Source: Nigrospora sphaerica (lineage: Eukaryota > Ascomycota > Sordariomycetes > Amphisphaeriales > Apiosporaceae). Taken from it: 64,000 nucleotides of DNA. The notes under the pieces are model-generated. The model was not told the DNA's origin. It searched no databases and saw only the letters and a list, made by a program, of their open reading frames with translations. Below are positions 11,935 to 23,664 of the stretch, in pieces. The position numbers were made by a program, and so were the translations under genes. How positions within the stretch are numbered: position 1 is the stretch's first letter; the number at the start of each line of letters is the position of its first letter. The DNA lies in the NCBI GenBank assembly GCA_018287875.1, contig JAGVVL010000022.1, positions 4,030,001-4,094,000 of the forward strand, read 5' to 3'.

Positions 11935-14895
11935 CGCCACAGGGACGCACTGGCACGTGATGTCCGTCTCGGCTGGCACTCACAGTCGCAGGAGACGGTC
12001 CGCCTCGGACCAGAACGTGGTGGACCACGACATTGTGCAACCTGGAAGCGAGTTGGTTTCAGGTTTTTAGTTGCTGCTTTCTCAATGGTTGATCATACGG
12101 GAAATGAGTTCGTAAGTGGTTGTTTCCAGTTAGTTATGTGAGATGGTCTTGTGAAAAGAGTAAGGTCAAGAGCCCAGCTGCTTTTGGACTTCTTATAGCA
12201 CCACCCAGGCCCCGAACCAGAGGTGTTTCCAACTTTCAAACGACACATATCTAAGAGGACGTTTGCCCAGCCTTTGAGACCCCAAAAACCATGCATTGCC
12301 GAGATGCCGGGCGAACAAAGCCTTCAGTAGCCTATTCGTTACGGGCCCAGAGTGGTTATGTGGGCGCAATGGCCGTGGGACAAAGAGCCGTTTCAGGCTG
12401 CCTTGCCCACATGGCCCTGGCCCTGTGATTGTATCAGCTCTTTCGCAGTAGTCCTGGCTCGACTTTTGCCTGGCGGAATCAATTAGAGAAGAGGAACTTC
12501 ATATATTGTGGCCAAAGCAGGGACTGGGCGCCGCCTCGCGAGCCAACTCATTGATGGCCATATTCACTGGGAGATCAGCCATGTTCGATGCAATCGGACT
12601 TTTCGCCTTCTTGTTTCTACTTTATAGCGGCGTGCTTAGGTAGACCTAGAATAAGTCTGACATATTGCATCACTCTTTGCAACGATTGCAGGAGAATTTA
12701 GAGGCGCTCTCCGGAAGAACATTTTATTGTTATATTCACTGTAGGTATTACGAGAGCTTTCCCGATGTCCATAGTTACTCATATTGGTACATAGCAAGAG
12801 GCGGAACGTCATACGCCATGTGACAAGCGATGATGGCGAATTGCGCGGTGCCGGTTGCTTTTCTCTGCTGAAGCCCGACCGGCGGTTCACTGGAGAGAGT
12901 CGTCAACCGAACCGGCTCGGCGCCAGTCATGGACCAGAGGGGGGCATCCAGAGATTCTGGTCGTTCGTACGACGGCATCTGTCAAAGTGGCCTGGGCGGA
13001 AGCTCCTGGTGTTTAGCCGTTTGTCTGAACGCTCTTGGGCGCCTCGCTTGATCAGGGTGCTTTTGTTGAATGCGATGCGGGAAATATGCAGTACCATCCG
13101 TTTTCCAGCAACGGATCCCGAAGCAATCACATTATATGGCGGGAAAGTGCGAGTAACGAGGGGAGGAAGGAACGGACCAATGAAGGTCGCGTCACTTTCG
13201 AATTGGAATTGATTATCCCACACCGAACCTCCATCCGCATCTCGATGTTCCAAGACATTCCTCCCATGGCGTGATGCACCAAGACGACCGGGAAAACAAC
13301 CAGCAGCCGGAGGAAGAAGAGGTATTTGAGTACCGAAGCACAGTCGCCTGTCTCGAAAGCACCAATCTGCGCCGTCTGCGCCTTCTGTTGAAACGACCCA
13401 AGCCTGACATCGGCCGCATCTTGAGCCTACGCTGACATGTTCCGAAGTATTCTTGTGCTCAAACACAACTTGAGGCGGCAGGGTAGGATGTAAGCAATCA
13501 TTTGTTCGTGGAATTTACCGAATCGTGCGCTGGATTGGCATCTGTGCCGTTGCTGCCTCGTCGTTCGCGCCTGCATCCCGCCAGCCACAGACCCATCCCC
13601 TATTGAGTTTACCGGTGGGCGTGGTAACGGTCAGCAACAGGGCTACCTCGCCGCCTACGCACGGGAAGCCGTCGAGTCCGGCGCGATGCCGCGACGGCAT
13701 CTGCCATACTAAAGTTAAACAGGTCGCATCGAATCCTTGGGTGGGGGCAGCGTATCACCACTGCCTTCGTCCTACGCCCATAATGCTGCCCTAAGGTAAC
13801 TATCGGGTATATGGGCTTACAGGCAGGGCCGCCGGCCAACCATATCGCCACGTACCGTACGACGTAAACACCCCTACTAAATTCCGGAGCCTTCGGTTGA
13901 GGCCCATGAACCCTCGCTTCCCACGGCAACGGCCCTGGGGTGCTTACTGAGGGACGAAGGCAACGCGTCTCTGGGAAAACATGCTTTTCTGGCACAAACC
14001 AACAACGTCGCGCCCGAGGCACAGAGATCGCTGGCGGTCCGTTTCGGCCGCGGCTACATCACCCTCCCCAGGCCAGTCAGTCCCTATCAGACCTCAGTAA
14101 TTATTACCCAGCCCATTTAGCTAGGTCAACCCATGGGTTACCCATGGGTAGGAATAGGTTTATAAGTTACTTCGAGAAAAGGAAAGGTACGATATAAATG
14201 AAGGTATCTTAAGGGCATAGCAAAGTATAGATAGAAGCTAGGTCACAAAAAAAGAATAGTAAATCAAAGGTAAATAAAAGGCATGGAAGTCGATGAAGTT
14301 TTCAGTCGGTCATCTGGGTAACCCATGGGTAGCCCATGTTGTCTAAAAGCTACCCATGGGTACATTACTCTAAAGCTGGGCTACCCATGGGTTTTTCCTG
14401 GGTAGCCCATGGGCGCCCATTACTGAAGTCTAGTCCCTGCCGTCCGTGAATAAGCGTCTCCATGTTCCGCTGCGTCGTCGTGACTACCGCTTTCTTCTTG
14501 GCCCGGCCTTCCACAAATGCTGTGCCGTTACGATGCTTTGGGGCCCGGCGAAACTAATCCTCTGTACGAGGTCGTGTGCGTGACAAGTATGTAAACATCC
14601 GAGCGGAATTCGACGAGCTTTTCGCCCCTATATCTGGCGGCCGTATTCCGTGGGCAAATCCCAATCGTAAGTGTGCTCGAACAACACCGTGGTTTCTTGA
14701 CGCTATTACACCAGGCGCACCACGGAGGTTCAAATACACGGCGACCCATCACATTCTTTTCCAATACCAGAAAGTGGCCTCGTTTCAAAGAAACCCTGTA
14801 CTGTCGCTCACTTTGCCACACAAATATTGGCCAGGCCTTTAGTCGCCGTCGGTCTCTCAAGCCCGCCTTTCGCCTGAACCACATCAAACGCCATC
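11935..14895. other. Spacer with a MITE-like element
   Basis: No recognised protein gene. The part from 12.1 to 14.0 kb has short overlapping frames without family resemblance. The stretch 14089-14431 is a separate repeat element listed on its own. The last 460 nt should hold the promoter of the TLC-like gene. Confidence 0.6.
14089..14431. mobile_element. MITE-like element with ACCCATGGGT palindromes
   Basis: A 343-bp non-coding element. The ends match as imperfect inverted repeats: AGACCTCAGTAAT at 14089-14101 and its complement (AGACTTCAGTAAT) at 14419-14431, 12 of 13 identical. Just inside both ends lie copies of the perfect 10-bp palindrome ACCCATGGGT, at 14129, 14140, 14321, 14352 and 14383, plus a GCCCATGGGC variant at 14405. 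The interior (14150-14310) is AT-rich with no open frame. Terminal plus subterminal repeats are typical of non-autonomous hAT-like or Tc1-like elements. No clear target-site duplication is visible, so the superfamily is undecided. Confidence 0.6.
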
Positions 14896-16120
14896 ATGGA
14901 TACGCAAGAAGCCTACGCTCTGGTCTCGCGGGAGCCCAAAATAGCCTGGCTTCCGAGCCAGACTTTGTCGACGGCCCTCCCGTACGGGTCGCTCATGCTG
15001 GTCGGATCCCTCCTCGCCATTTTCCTGGCGTATCGCTTAGTTGACCACTGGGTCTTGCCGCGGGCCTACCCGTCCCTGTACACCAAGCTGAAGCGAGATC
15101 ACCGCGAGTCGTTCCTGAGCCATCACATGAGCGGCGCCGGGCTGGCCATTATCATCGTCCTGGCCTGCTACCCGGCCATCAGCATCCTGGCGATCAGGGA
15201 CGTCACGTTCCGGACGCCGCTGTTCCCCGGCGCCGACGTCGACTTTGGTGACGCCGCCCTTTTCGTGACCCAGGTATACGGCGCGCTGTACATCGCCGAG
15301 CTCTATGCTCGGTACACGTCGCTCACCTGGCTGCTGGTGGCGCACCATTTCGGGCTGTTGCTCATTTCGCAGACGGCTATTGCCCTCTCAGCGAAGCTCG
15401 AGGAGCACCCGGAGACCAGCCTGGAGATTTATATGTGCATTGTCTGGGGTAAGTGTTTCTGCCGCCGCGCCCTCCTCGTACCTCGAGAACTGTAGAGAGA
15501 GAGGTCCAGCTGATTCGTTCCTCCTCCCCCCCTAAACAGCGATGTTCGACATGGTGACCGAGATCCCCCTTCATGTCTGCCTGATCCTCTGGCGCCTATG
15601 GCGGACTGAGTACCGGATACTTGGGCCCATGTGCCTTCTATGCGCCCTATGGATCGTCTGCATGGCGCTCTTTGAGATGGCCATTACCATCTACCTGATT
15701 TACACGACGTGGGGCCGCTGGGAGGCCTGGCGCATCGCCACGCCCATCGTCTTTTCGCTGTGGATCTGCACCCAGCTCTACAGCGGCTGGAACTTTTTCC
15801 AAATGGGCATGGGCGCCCGTCGGAAGGCGCGCGAGAACCCGGCGGCACGCGTCCCCGGTGATTTCGAGGCCGCTGCCGCCGCTCCCGCCGTCATCGGAAT
15901 GCCCGAGGCTCGCCGTCCGGTCTCCCCCGGCGCCGCCGCCAAACGTTCCGACCGCACCGACGTCGTCAATGTCACCCCGCGCGGCGAATCCGTCTCGTCT
16001 TTCAAGGAGATGCCCGTGCGGTCGCGGACGCACCTCGTCGACAACCCCTTGTCCTCCGCCTCGTCGTCCTCGTCGTCGGATACGAGAAATCCCGATCCCG
16101 TGGACCGCGAACAGCATTAG
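14896..16120 (+). CDS. TLC-domain-like multipass membrane protein
   Basis: Two exons, 14896-15448 and 15540-16120, joined across a GTAAGT..CAG intron that splits an Ala codon; together 377 residues. About seven hydrophobic helices lie between residues 28 and 310. The segment LLVAHHFGLLLIS carries the paired histidines (150-151) typical of TRAM/LAG1/CLN8 (TLC) membrane proteins, and flanking helices contain FDMVTEIPLHV and WGRWEAWRI. The C-terminal 80 residues are Pro/Ser-rich and cytosolic in character. Members of this superfamily act in lipid synthesis or sensing in the ER; whether this one is catalytic is unknown, because the conserved Lag1 ceramide-synthase motif was not recognised. It is convergent with the CFEM receptor gene, with 433 nt between the stop codons. 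Confidence 0.75.
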
Positions 16121-16553
16121 CAGGGTTGCGAAGTGGCAAACGGCAGGAAAGGGGGCAGGGAGAATCGCATTGACAGCTTCTTCGCATATCACTTCCAGCA
16201 CGGTAGCGGCGCACACAGCAACAGCGCATAAGATTGGGGGTGGACCATTCTTTTTTGCTTCATTCCACCCGTGCCTTCACCCTAGCAGAAATTCAGATGA
16301 CCACGGGTATTCTCGGGGTTCGGCCGTCGTCGCCCCCGGGTCGATGTATTAAGCATTAATAATAGGAGTTTGGGAACCATGATCGCCGTGTACGTCGTTA
16401 TCTTGGCAAGTAAGGCCGTATCTGAAGATATTTGGAGAGAAAAGAAGAAGGAAAAGGGACATAAAAGGCCTGAAATCAAATGGGTATTTTACATGCTGTC
16501 TTCCCTCCAAACTTGCCTTGCCCGTCACCTTTTTCGATTTTTTTTTTTTTGCG
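16121..16553. other. Convergent 3' spacer
   Basis: Spacer between two convergent genes (TLC-like and CFEM receptor). A T-run lies at about 16539-16550, immediately next to the receptor stop codon. No gene seen. Confidence 0.6.
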
Positions 16554-16853
16554 TCAGCGCAGCACTGCGGGTCGCAGGCCCGTGTAGGCTTGTGACGGCG
16601 GCGGCGACCACGAGGGCGACCGTGTCGACGACGGCGGCTGGGATCCCGAGTGAGACCGGGCCCGCGACGGCGCGATCGAGGGCTGGTAGGCGTCCGAGAG
16701 GCGGTTGAACTCGCGCACGCGCAAGTGGCTGCTCTTGCCGACGGCGATGGTGCGGCCGGTCAGGTGAGGGGCCGCGGCCGGCGCAAAGTGCGGATCGGTC
16801 GGGCTGTCGGTGAACTGGGGCGACATGGGGCTCACGGGGGCCAGCTCGTGGGC

Positions 16854-16893
<40 letters not shown>

Positions 16894-18345
16894 TTGCCGT
16901 CGTCGGACGACACCTCGAGGAAATCGTCCTGCAGGATGGAACGGCGGGCGCGAGATCGGGCGGCGGAGCTGGGCCCGTTGGAGAAGGATAGGGGCGTCTT
17001 GCGAGAGGGCCGCGACGAGGAATACGCGTTGGGGGTGTAAGCGGCCGAGGCGTTGGAGGAGCCAAAGAGGCGGGGCGCGACGGTGGCAAGGGCCATGCGG
17101 AGGGCGGGCATGGTGAGGACGAAGACGGCGACGACCACCTCGGCGTGGGTCCAGACGACGGCGTCGGCGTTGTCCCACGTCGGGTTGTTCGAGGTGGAGA
17201 ACTGCACGAGGAAGCGGAGGCGGATGCAGCTCGTGATGGTGACGAAGATGCCGAGGCTGAACATGAAGAGCGTCAACAGCCGGCGCCGCAGCGCCATCTT
17301 GAGGCCCATGACCATGGGCAGCGGCAAAAACAGGATTACCAGGTCCTGGGCGATGCCCATGCCCGCCGCCGCGTAGCTGAGCGCGTTGACATCGATGCAC
17401 GCCTCGCTCGCCGGGCCCAGCGCACCCGTCCACCCGTCCCAGTTCCAGCGTACCGGGTGGCACTGGAAGGCCGTCATAAACATGATGACACCCGTCGTCA
17501 GTGAGACCCAGCCGACGATGACCCAGGCGATCACGGCGAACGCCCGGTTCTGGAAAATGCGCATGAGGAAGAAGGTGATGCTGATCCGGCATAGACCCAG
17601 CACCAGCGTGTAAAAGAGCTCGTCGATGAAGAAGAGCTGGGATGGGCACGTCAGCCTGTCATCAGGACACGGGGCCAGCCCGGCCGCGGGGTGGGCGGAT
17701 TACCTTGAGCGCCATCGTGATGGTCTCGGGATCGAGGTCCCAAATGTCACGACCTATCACCGTGATGCGGACGTAATGTCCGAGGCCCAGGAATGCCAGA
17801 TATACCACCACCATGAACAGGATAATCCAATCGTCCATCTCCCACCTCGAAAAGGTCGTGTACCGCATGTACATGCGGACGGTGAGACAGACCAGCGTGA
17901 GGAGGTCAATGCCGATAAAGATGTACTCGTCCAGAATTCGATGGCGTTTGGGCTTGTTGCACGCCTGGGCGTCCAACTTGGCCACCGCTGCCTTCATGTT
18001 AGCCGCCGCGCACTGGGAAAAGGCGAGCGCAGCGTCACGTACTTAGCCGATCCAAGATGGTGCATCGCTCGGCCATGCACTCATTGATCGAGTCGAACAG
18101 CTCAGTGTCGGTGCAAATGCACGTCTCGTTGGTAAAGGTGTGGCATGCCGAAAGCGGAATTCTCTCGGCCAGGCAAGTTAACTGCTCATCAAGACAGTCG
18201 TCAGCGCTTGGCACTCTTGGGTCTGGTGAGGCTGGGTTATTCGTACTCCGCAAGGTGGTATCTGGCCCGCCAGGTCCAGCAGGCTGGCTTGGCATATCGA
18301 GAAAACGAGGGTCGCGGCCAGCACATACAGCCACCCCCTATACAT
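16554..18345 (-). CDS. CFEM-domain seven-TM receptor (PTH11-type GPCR-like)
   Basis: Four exons: 18345-18247, 18181-18043, 17987-17704 and 17636-16554, summing to 535 codons (534 residues). A signal peptide (about 1-21) leads into a complete CFEM domain with all eight cysteines: C32, C36, C46, C54, C56, C68, C73, C89 (CGLTC, CICTD, ECMAERC). The fungal rhodopsin-like seven-helix domain follows, with DDWIILFMVVVYLAFLGLG and, in exon 4, LFFIDELFYTLVLGLCRISI and NADAVVWTHAEVVVAVFVL. The cytosolic tail is Ser-rich and contains a 12-Gly run encoded by a GCC repeat. PTH11-type proteins sense surfaces or ligands in plant-associated fungi; the ligand here is unknown. The third intron acceptor (GCTAAC..GGCAG) was chosen because it keeps phase and restores the last CFEM cysteine. 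Confidence 0.92.
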
Positions 18346-21300
18346 GACGCATGTGACGCTCACTGCTCGACCTCCCTGGAACGCCGAAGGGCACCGCCCG
18401 TCCAACCTTCCTGCCAGCAGGTTGCCAACAGTGCTCGTCGCGTTGCACTCGTCACTTGCTTCCCTCACTACCAGTACGACGGCGACTGTCGTTGAGGCTG
18501 TCGTCAACAACGCCTGCTGTATGCCTGTTCGTTGCTGTTGTCGCCGTATGCCTGTTCGTTGCTTTCGTCGAGGATCGTCGTCGTCGTTAACGGTGAAGGG
18601 GCAACGGCTGGCGTCTCACAGCGTTAGACAAAGGGAAGAGGAAGAAGAGTCGCAAGCGTGACCCATCGCCGCTAGGGGGAGGGGATTTTTGTAAAAAGCT
18701 GGACTGCCTGGCGGTGCCTAGTTGATGGGACGAACGTGGGGGCAACCCTGCCTGTTACTGCTTCTATTCATTCTTAGCGTTTCATCTTGACTTTCTAGCC
18801 TCTTCGCACTCTCATCTGTTGGACCCTTCGCCGGCGCGAGACCTCGGATCCTCTGCGGAGAGGTGGGTATCGCCTCATTATTTTTCTGTCGTGACTAACC
18901 GACGGCCGCCATGCTCGGACACTAGCCATTCTTAATGTTGGTCACGGCGGCCGGTCTCAGGTCTGATGTGGGACCAGACCAACTAGTACTGGGAAGGTTC
19001 GTTCAGATGGTGTAGCGACGAAGTTCCGTGCATGCGAATAGAACCAGAATAAGGCCCCTGCCCTGCTTGGTCCGTCGCGACACGTGTGACCGATGCCGAA
19101 TGAAGATGAGCAACCGGCCAACCCTGAGAGAGCCCGGCCCCGAAGGAGTTGCACCGCCATTACGTGTGAAACCAGCCGGCCGAGTCAGGACAAGAGAAGA
19201 GCCACAAAACAATAACAAGCCGAGCAGTTGAGAGCTGAGTGAGCTCGGTTGAGATGGAGCTCGCGTCCACTCTCCTTCCACTGGGCTGCCGGCAGTCGTA
19301 AGGTGGGAGCTCCGTATGCTGATCGCGGACAACAAGGATGCGGTTCTTGCGAACGCCCTCCTGAGTAATGCGAGGCGAGTTTTCACTAGCTCAGTGAAGG
19401 CCCAGTAGCCCGTTGCTCGACGCTGCGCAAACGAGACGATGTCTGCTTGGCGTCCTGCATATTATAAGTAGTGTCCCGTTTCTTTCTGGATCGACCCAGA
19501 CGGCGCAGCCCCACTCGGGTCGCGGATCGCCCTTGGTGGCGGATCTGCGATATCTGCGCCACTTGGGCTGGCGATCCACCTGAAGTCTGCCGTAGTCCGT
19601 CTTTGTGCAGCTCTCCCATCTCCGATCCGTCATGCAACTTGCTGGAGCTGGGGACGGTGCTGTGCTCGCCAAATACCAGAACTTGGTACTAGCATTTGGA
19701 ATCTCGGTACGACCCCGAGCTCCCAAGACCCTAGGCGCCGCAGGCGGCCGATGGTTCGTGTTCTCGCATTGGCCATTCCGACTTTCCAAGCTTCGCAATC
19801 CAACTGGGAGGACGGTGACCTTCGGTGGCCGTCAATATCCCGGCACCTCGGCTATTTGATGCATAAAGCGCGGCCGCTCTGTGTCGCCTCGGCCGCTTTG
19901 CTTAGCTTCGTCTCACGTCTGCTCCGGCAACAGGCGGGGAGGTGTCATGCCTCGAAATGGTTGGAACAAGTCGACACAACTGTACGGCCTGTTGCGTGGG
20001 TAACGATTACCCTCTGTGCTTGGAGTTGTTGGGCAGCTAGGGACCAATGCTTCATTTTCAGCCGAGCATTGGCTGCAGGGTGTCGGACGAACCTGAGCCC
20101 CAAACGACCAAACAACTGAGTTTAGTGGACAACGGACGCAGGTAGCCACAAGTCGCCTAGGCCGCTTGCCGGTGGACGCTGACACCTACGGGAATCTCGT
20201 GCGTATATCCGGGGCGGACGGGACGGACGGGACGGACGGCAAATGGCGGTTGCCAAGAGAGCTGAGGGCTCGTGGTCGGCTCGCCGGCGTGGTCACACTC
20301 AAGCGTTTGGTGCTTGAGCCGCATTATTGGATCTGGGCGGTCCGGTGAGCGAATCGTCCCTTGCGAGTACCTCGCAATTAGTCGCACTGGTCCAGCCTCT
20401 AGGATGGCAGATTGTTTGAATAGTTGACGTGTCAGCCACTTTGACAGCGGCATGTCCCGCAGCTCAATCGAGTTTTGCGTTGCGGTTAGTGCTCATGGCA
20501 CGCTAACTGGCGGGTGCCTGCGTGGCGATTTGGTTCACGACGGCTTGCACCGGGCGTACTCTACTCACGACCGTCTCAACGGCCGGCGGCATCTGGCGGC
20601 CAGTGAAGGTGTCGCTGGGCGCGTCTCTCGTCGCGCAGCGTGCCTGACGATGAGGGGCGTTGGCCGCCAAGGCCCTGCGAGGAAGAAATGGCTCACGCTA
20701 GCAACTCTTGACGGGCGACCGGTCTAAGTGGTGAGCCACTTCTTCTTCGCGCCTCCTCGGCCGCTTTCAAGTGTCGCCGAGGAGTCCTGCGACGGTTCAG
20801 AGACAGAAAGGACCCCTCTTCGCGATGCTTTCGGGGCAGAACCATAGTTCCCGGCCAGCTGACCAGGCTAGCGGATGATGCTGGCCCGACGGCGACCGAG
20901 TGTTCACCGAAGCTGCTAGGTACGACCGACACCTCTTGTTGCCAGTATGCCTTTGGTACCTTAGGCACCTACTTGGAGAAGTCGGTGAGAAGTTTGGAAG
21001 GGGCGGGAAAGCCTTGCAATACTTGAAAGATTCGCAGTGGGCGTGTTTCGTGAACCGTGGCCTCGGGACTCGAGGGCCCTCCTTGGCCGCCTGCATGTCC
21101 TCGCATTCTGCTGCTCTATCGATATTATACCGAAGTTGACCAGGTCGGAAACCTAAAAGCCACTTATCGCCCCTTGCATGGGTCCAAACGTTCCGAGTCC
21201 CGCCCAGAGACAAACCGAATGATTAGCGGTTGGCCGAGTGCTTCCGAATGTGCCTGTTGAACGGGCGGGCAAGCAGACAGGATGCTATGAATGAGCGGCC

Positions 21301-23664
21301 GTCCGGTCCGCACTTGCAGACGCATGATTCAACCAGCGCAGGCCGCCTAACCCAAGGTGACCTGGCGAATTCGTGTAGTCCGGTGGGTGGAATTCCTAGC
21401 AGCCCCGTAAGGACATAGCGCTGGGAACCTAAGCAGTGTGTTATTTCCCGGGGAGCCAGTCAGCCCGCGGTGCGCGAACGGACAGGCAGTCTACCAGTCA
21501 ACCGAACCTCGCATTTTTATCGCGGCCCATGTGACACCCCCTCACCCGGCAGTTGGCTGTCATCTCATCTCCGTATTCCGTGGAGAATGCCGAGCTCCTG
21601 TAGCCCGCCGCTCTCGTGGAGTCTACTACTACTATTAGTGTGAAAGTGGTCAGGAAGTACTTCGTATGGGACACGCACCCGCAATTCTCTCTGCATCGGG
21701 CATTCGCCCTAAAGCGGGCAGGGCGCCGGTACCATGCGTCGCGAAACCCATAAAAAGAGTCCAAGCGCAAGATTGCTGGATTATCCCTTCCAGCGACTTA
21801 CCATTCCCGCCGTGAGCAATCAGCAGCAGATCGGGATTTGGACGGGATGCGACTCTGTTAATGTCACCTGGGGCTCGGGTACGCATGAACCAAACCACGT
21901 CGCAAACTGCAACGCGGATAGCCCAGAAGCTTAATTCGAGTTAGGGGACCAGGCCAATTGAAACTTTGCCGCTTCTACTACGGCCTGCGTTGCTATGGGA
22001 TCGCACCCGGGGCAGATGCATACGAACGCTGCGTACTTACCTTGCATAATCCTGTATATGCGGTACAGTAGGTAAAACAGGTACGGAGTACTTCAAGTAT
22101 TCCAGCAGGAAACCAGGTCTGTGAGGCAGGCAAGATAAACAACAAGTGCCAAGGAGTGCGCCCTCTTTCCCCCCACCCAATCCTCGTTATCACCTGCATA
22201 TTTTGTTTCTCCTCCAGGGCTCCCATGTGGCAATGCACGGATCCATCGTTCGCAGCTTTGTCCGTCCATCAATTCCATCCCATCCCATCCATTCATCCCA
22301 TCCATCCCGGATCCCATGTGGTTGCCGCTTGCGTCCCGGCGGTTTCACCCGCTGTCACACGACTAACAATGTGTCGTGGCGGCAAGCACGAGCTGTAGGT
22401 ACAGCCATTCTCTCCACATGAGTTGGTCGCCTGGAGCTGGAGCCTAAGTCGGCACGAGCGACGATCATTCATCCACTGCTCTCCTCACTTCGGCTCCGTC
22501 CAGGGTCGCGCACTTCAGAGAACTACAGACTCGCCAAAAAAACCTCCCTGCCGAAGTGGGCGATGTCTCGACCGCCACACACGGTCAAACCGCCCCGCGC
22601 TTCATGTTTCCTGCGCTTCCAGCTGACTTAGGCCGCCTCCGCACCAGTCATGCCCATATCGTGAAACACGACTGGCCCACCTCGCGGAATACAAGTTGCC
22701 AGCCTCCGCGAACTCGACTCCTGCCACCTGCCAAGCCAAAACAGGCTGACAGGGTCCATGTCTGTGCGTCCAGGATCAAGATGGGCAGGGAAGGCGGGGC
22801 TGAGAACCAAATTCCTGAGCCGCGGATGTTCCAACCGTCATTTTCGACATCCACAAGAGACAAGGTCCCTGGACCACCGGTGTTCGCGCTGCCCAGTCGT
22901 GCTGCTTGGAACTGCTGCTTTCTGCAGCGGATTGCCCTCCCATGACCGGCGGGCCGACTGAATCTTGGAAACCAGTGCATGGCGAACCGTGAGCTTGCGA
23001 CGAGATGGCGCCATCTCGCATGCCGCCCTGTTTTGCATGCCTGCACGAGCATGCGCAAGACCACCATCACCGGCACCAACGGCCACATTATCGTCGTCTT
23101 CGATGCGGCAACCGGGCCAATTGTTTGTCTATCTTACGTCGCTGTGGTCCTCCTTGGTCTCTTAGCCGTGAGCGATCTGGGCTGCCAGGCCCTCCCTTCC
23201 CAGCTATTATGACCAGACGTTCTATGCGCACGGCAGCATCGCCACGTACCAATCTGATCGCCTCCCGATACGATTCTCCGTGTGCTCTTTGAAGATAGCC
23301 CGCAGCCGGCCAGCCTGGGCCTAGGTGGCACCCGTCATCCCGCGCACGGCCAACATGGTGCCGGACAGGGGCCGGCCATGAGAGGACCGAGGACCGAACG
23401 CGGCGGGGGCCGGACAGGATCGTTATCCTTGACGAAGAGCTTGCCTTGTCGAGCGACTACCCACTGCCCCAGATCCTGTCAACTATGGTGAGCCTGCAGC
23501 CAGGCCGTCGTCGTATAACTGCGGAGGTGCCCGCCTTCTCTCGCTGTCGCATCTCGCACTTGCCCCGGCAGCTGGTTTCACCCTGGTTGGTGTATGCTGT
23601 TTCTGCCGCCACGGGCAGCGAGCTTTCGGAACAACGCAAAGCCATTACGAGGACGAGTGCGATC
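18346..23664. other. Gene-poor spacer, 5.3 kb
   Basis: No supported gene on either strand. Frames are under 140 codons, overlap each other and resemble no family. Low-complexity features are a 9-bp tandem repeat (20214-20240) and a CCATC-rich tract near 22.27-22.31 kb. Confidence 0.55.
20214..20240. repeat. 9-bp minisatellite, three units
   Basis: Three tandem copies of a 9-bp unit, consensus ACGGACGGG, with one mismatch in the first copy and one in the last. Non-coding context. Confidence 0.75.

Noticed and set aside
16525..17649. Long alternative minus-strand frame over the receptor gene
   Set aside because: Same DNA as exon 4 of the CFEM receptor in another frame; His/Pro/Arg-rich without membrane helices.
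19028..19231. CDRCRMK, resembling the start of a Zn2Cys6 transcription factor
   Set aside because: Only one CxxC is present, the other cysteines of the binuclear cluster are missing and the frame is 67 codons.
22979..23212. A short frame with a hydrophobic stretch before the PTH11-like gene
   Set aside because: Cannot be spliced in frame to the downstream gene and has no signal-peptide layout.
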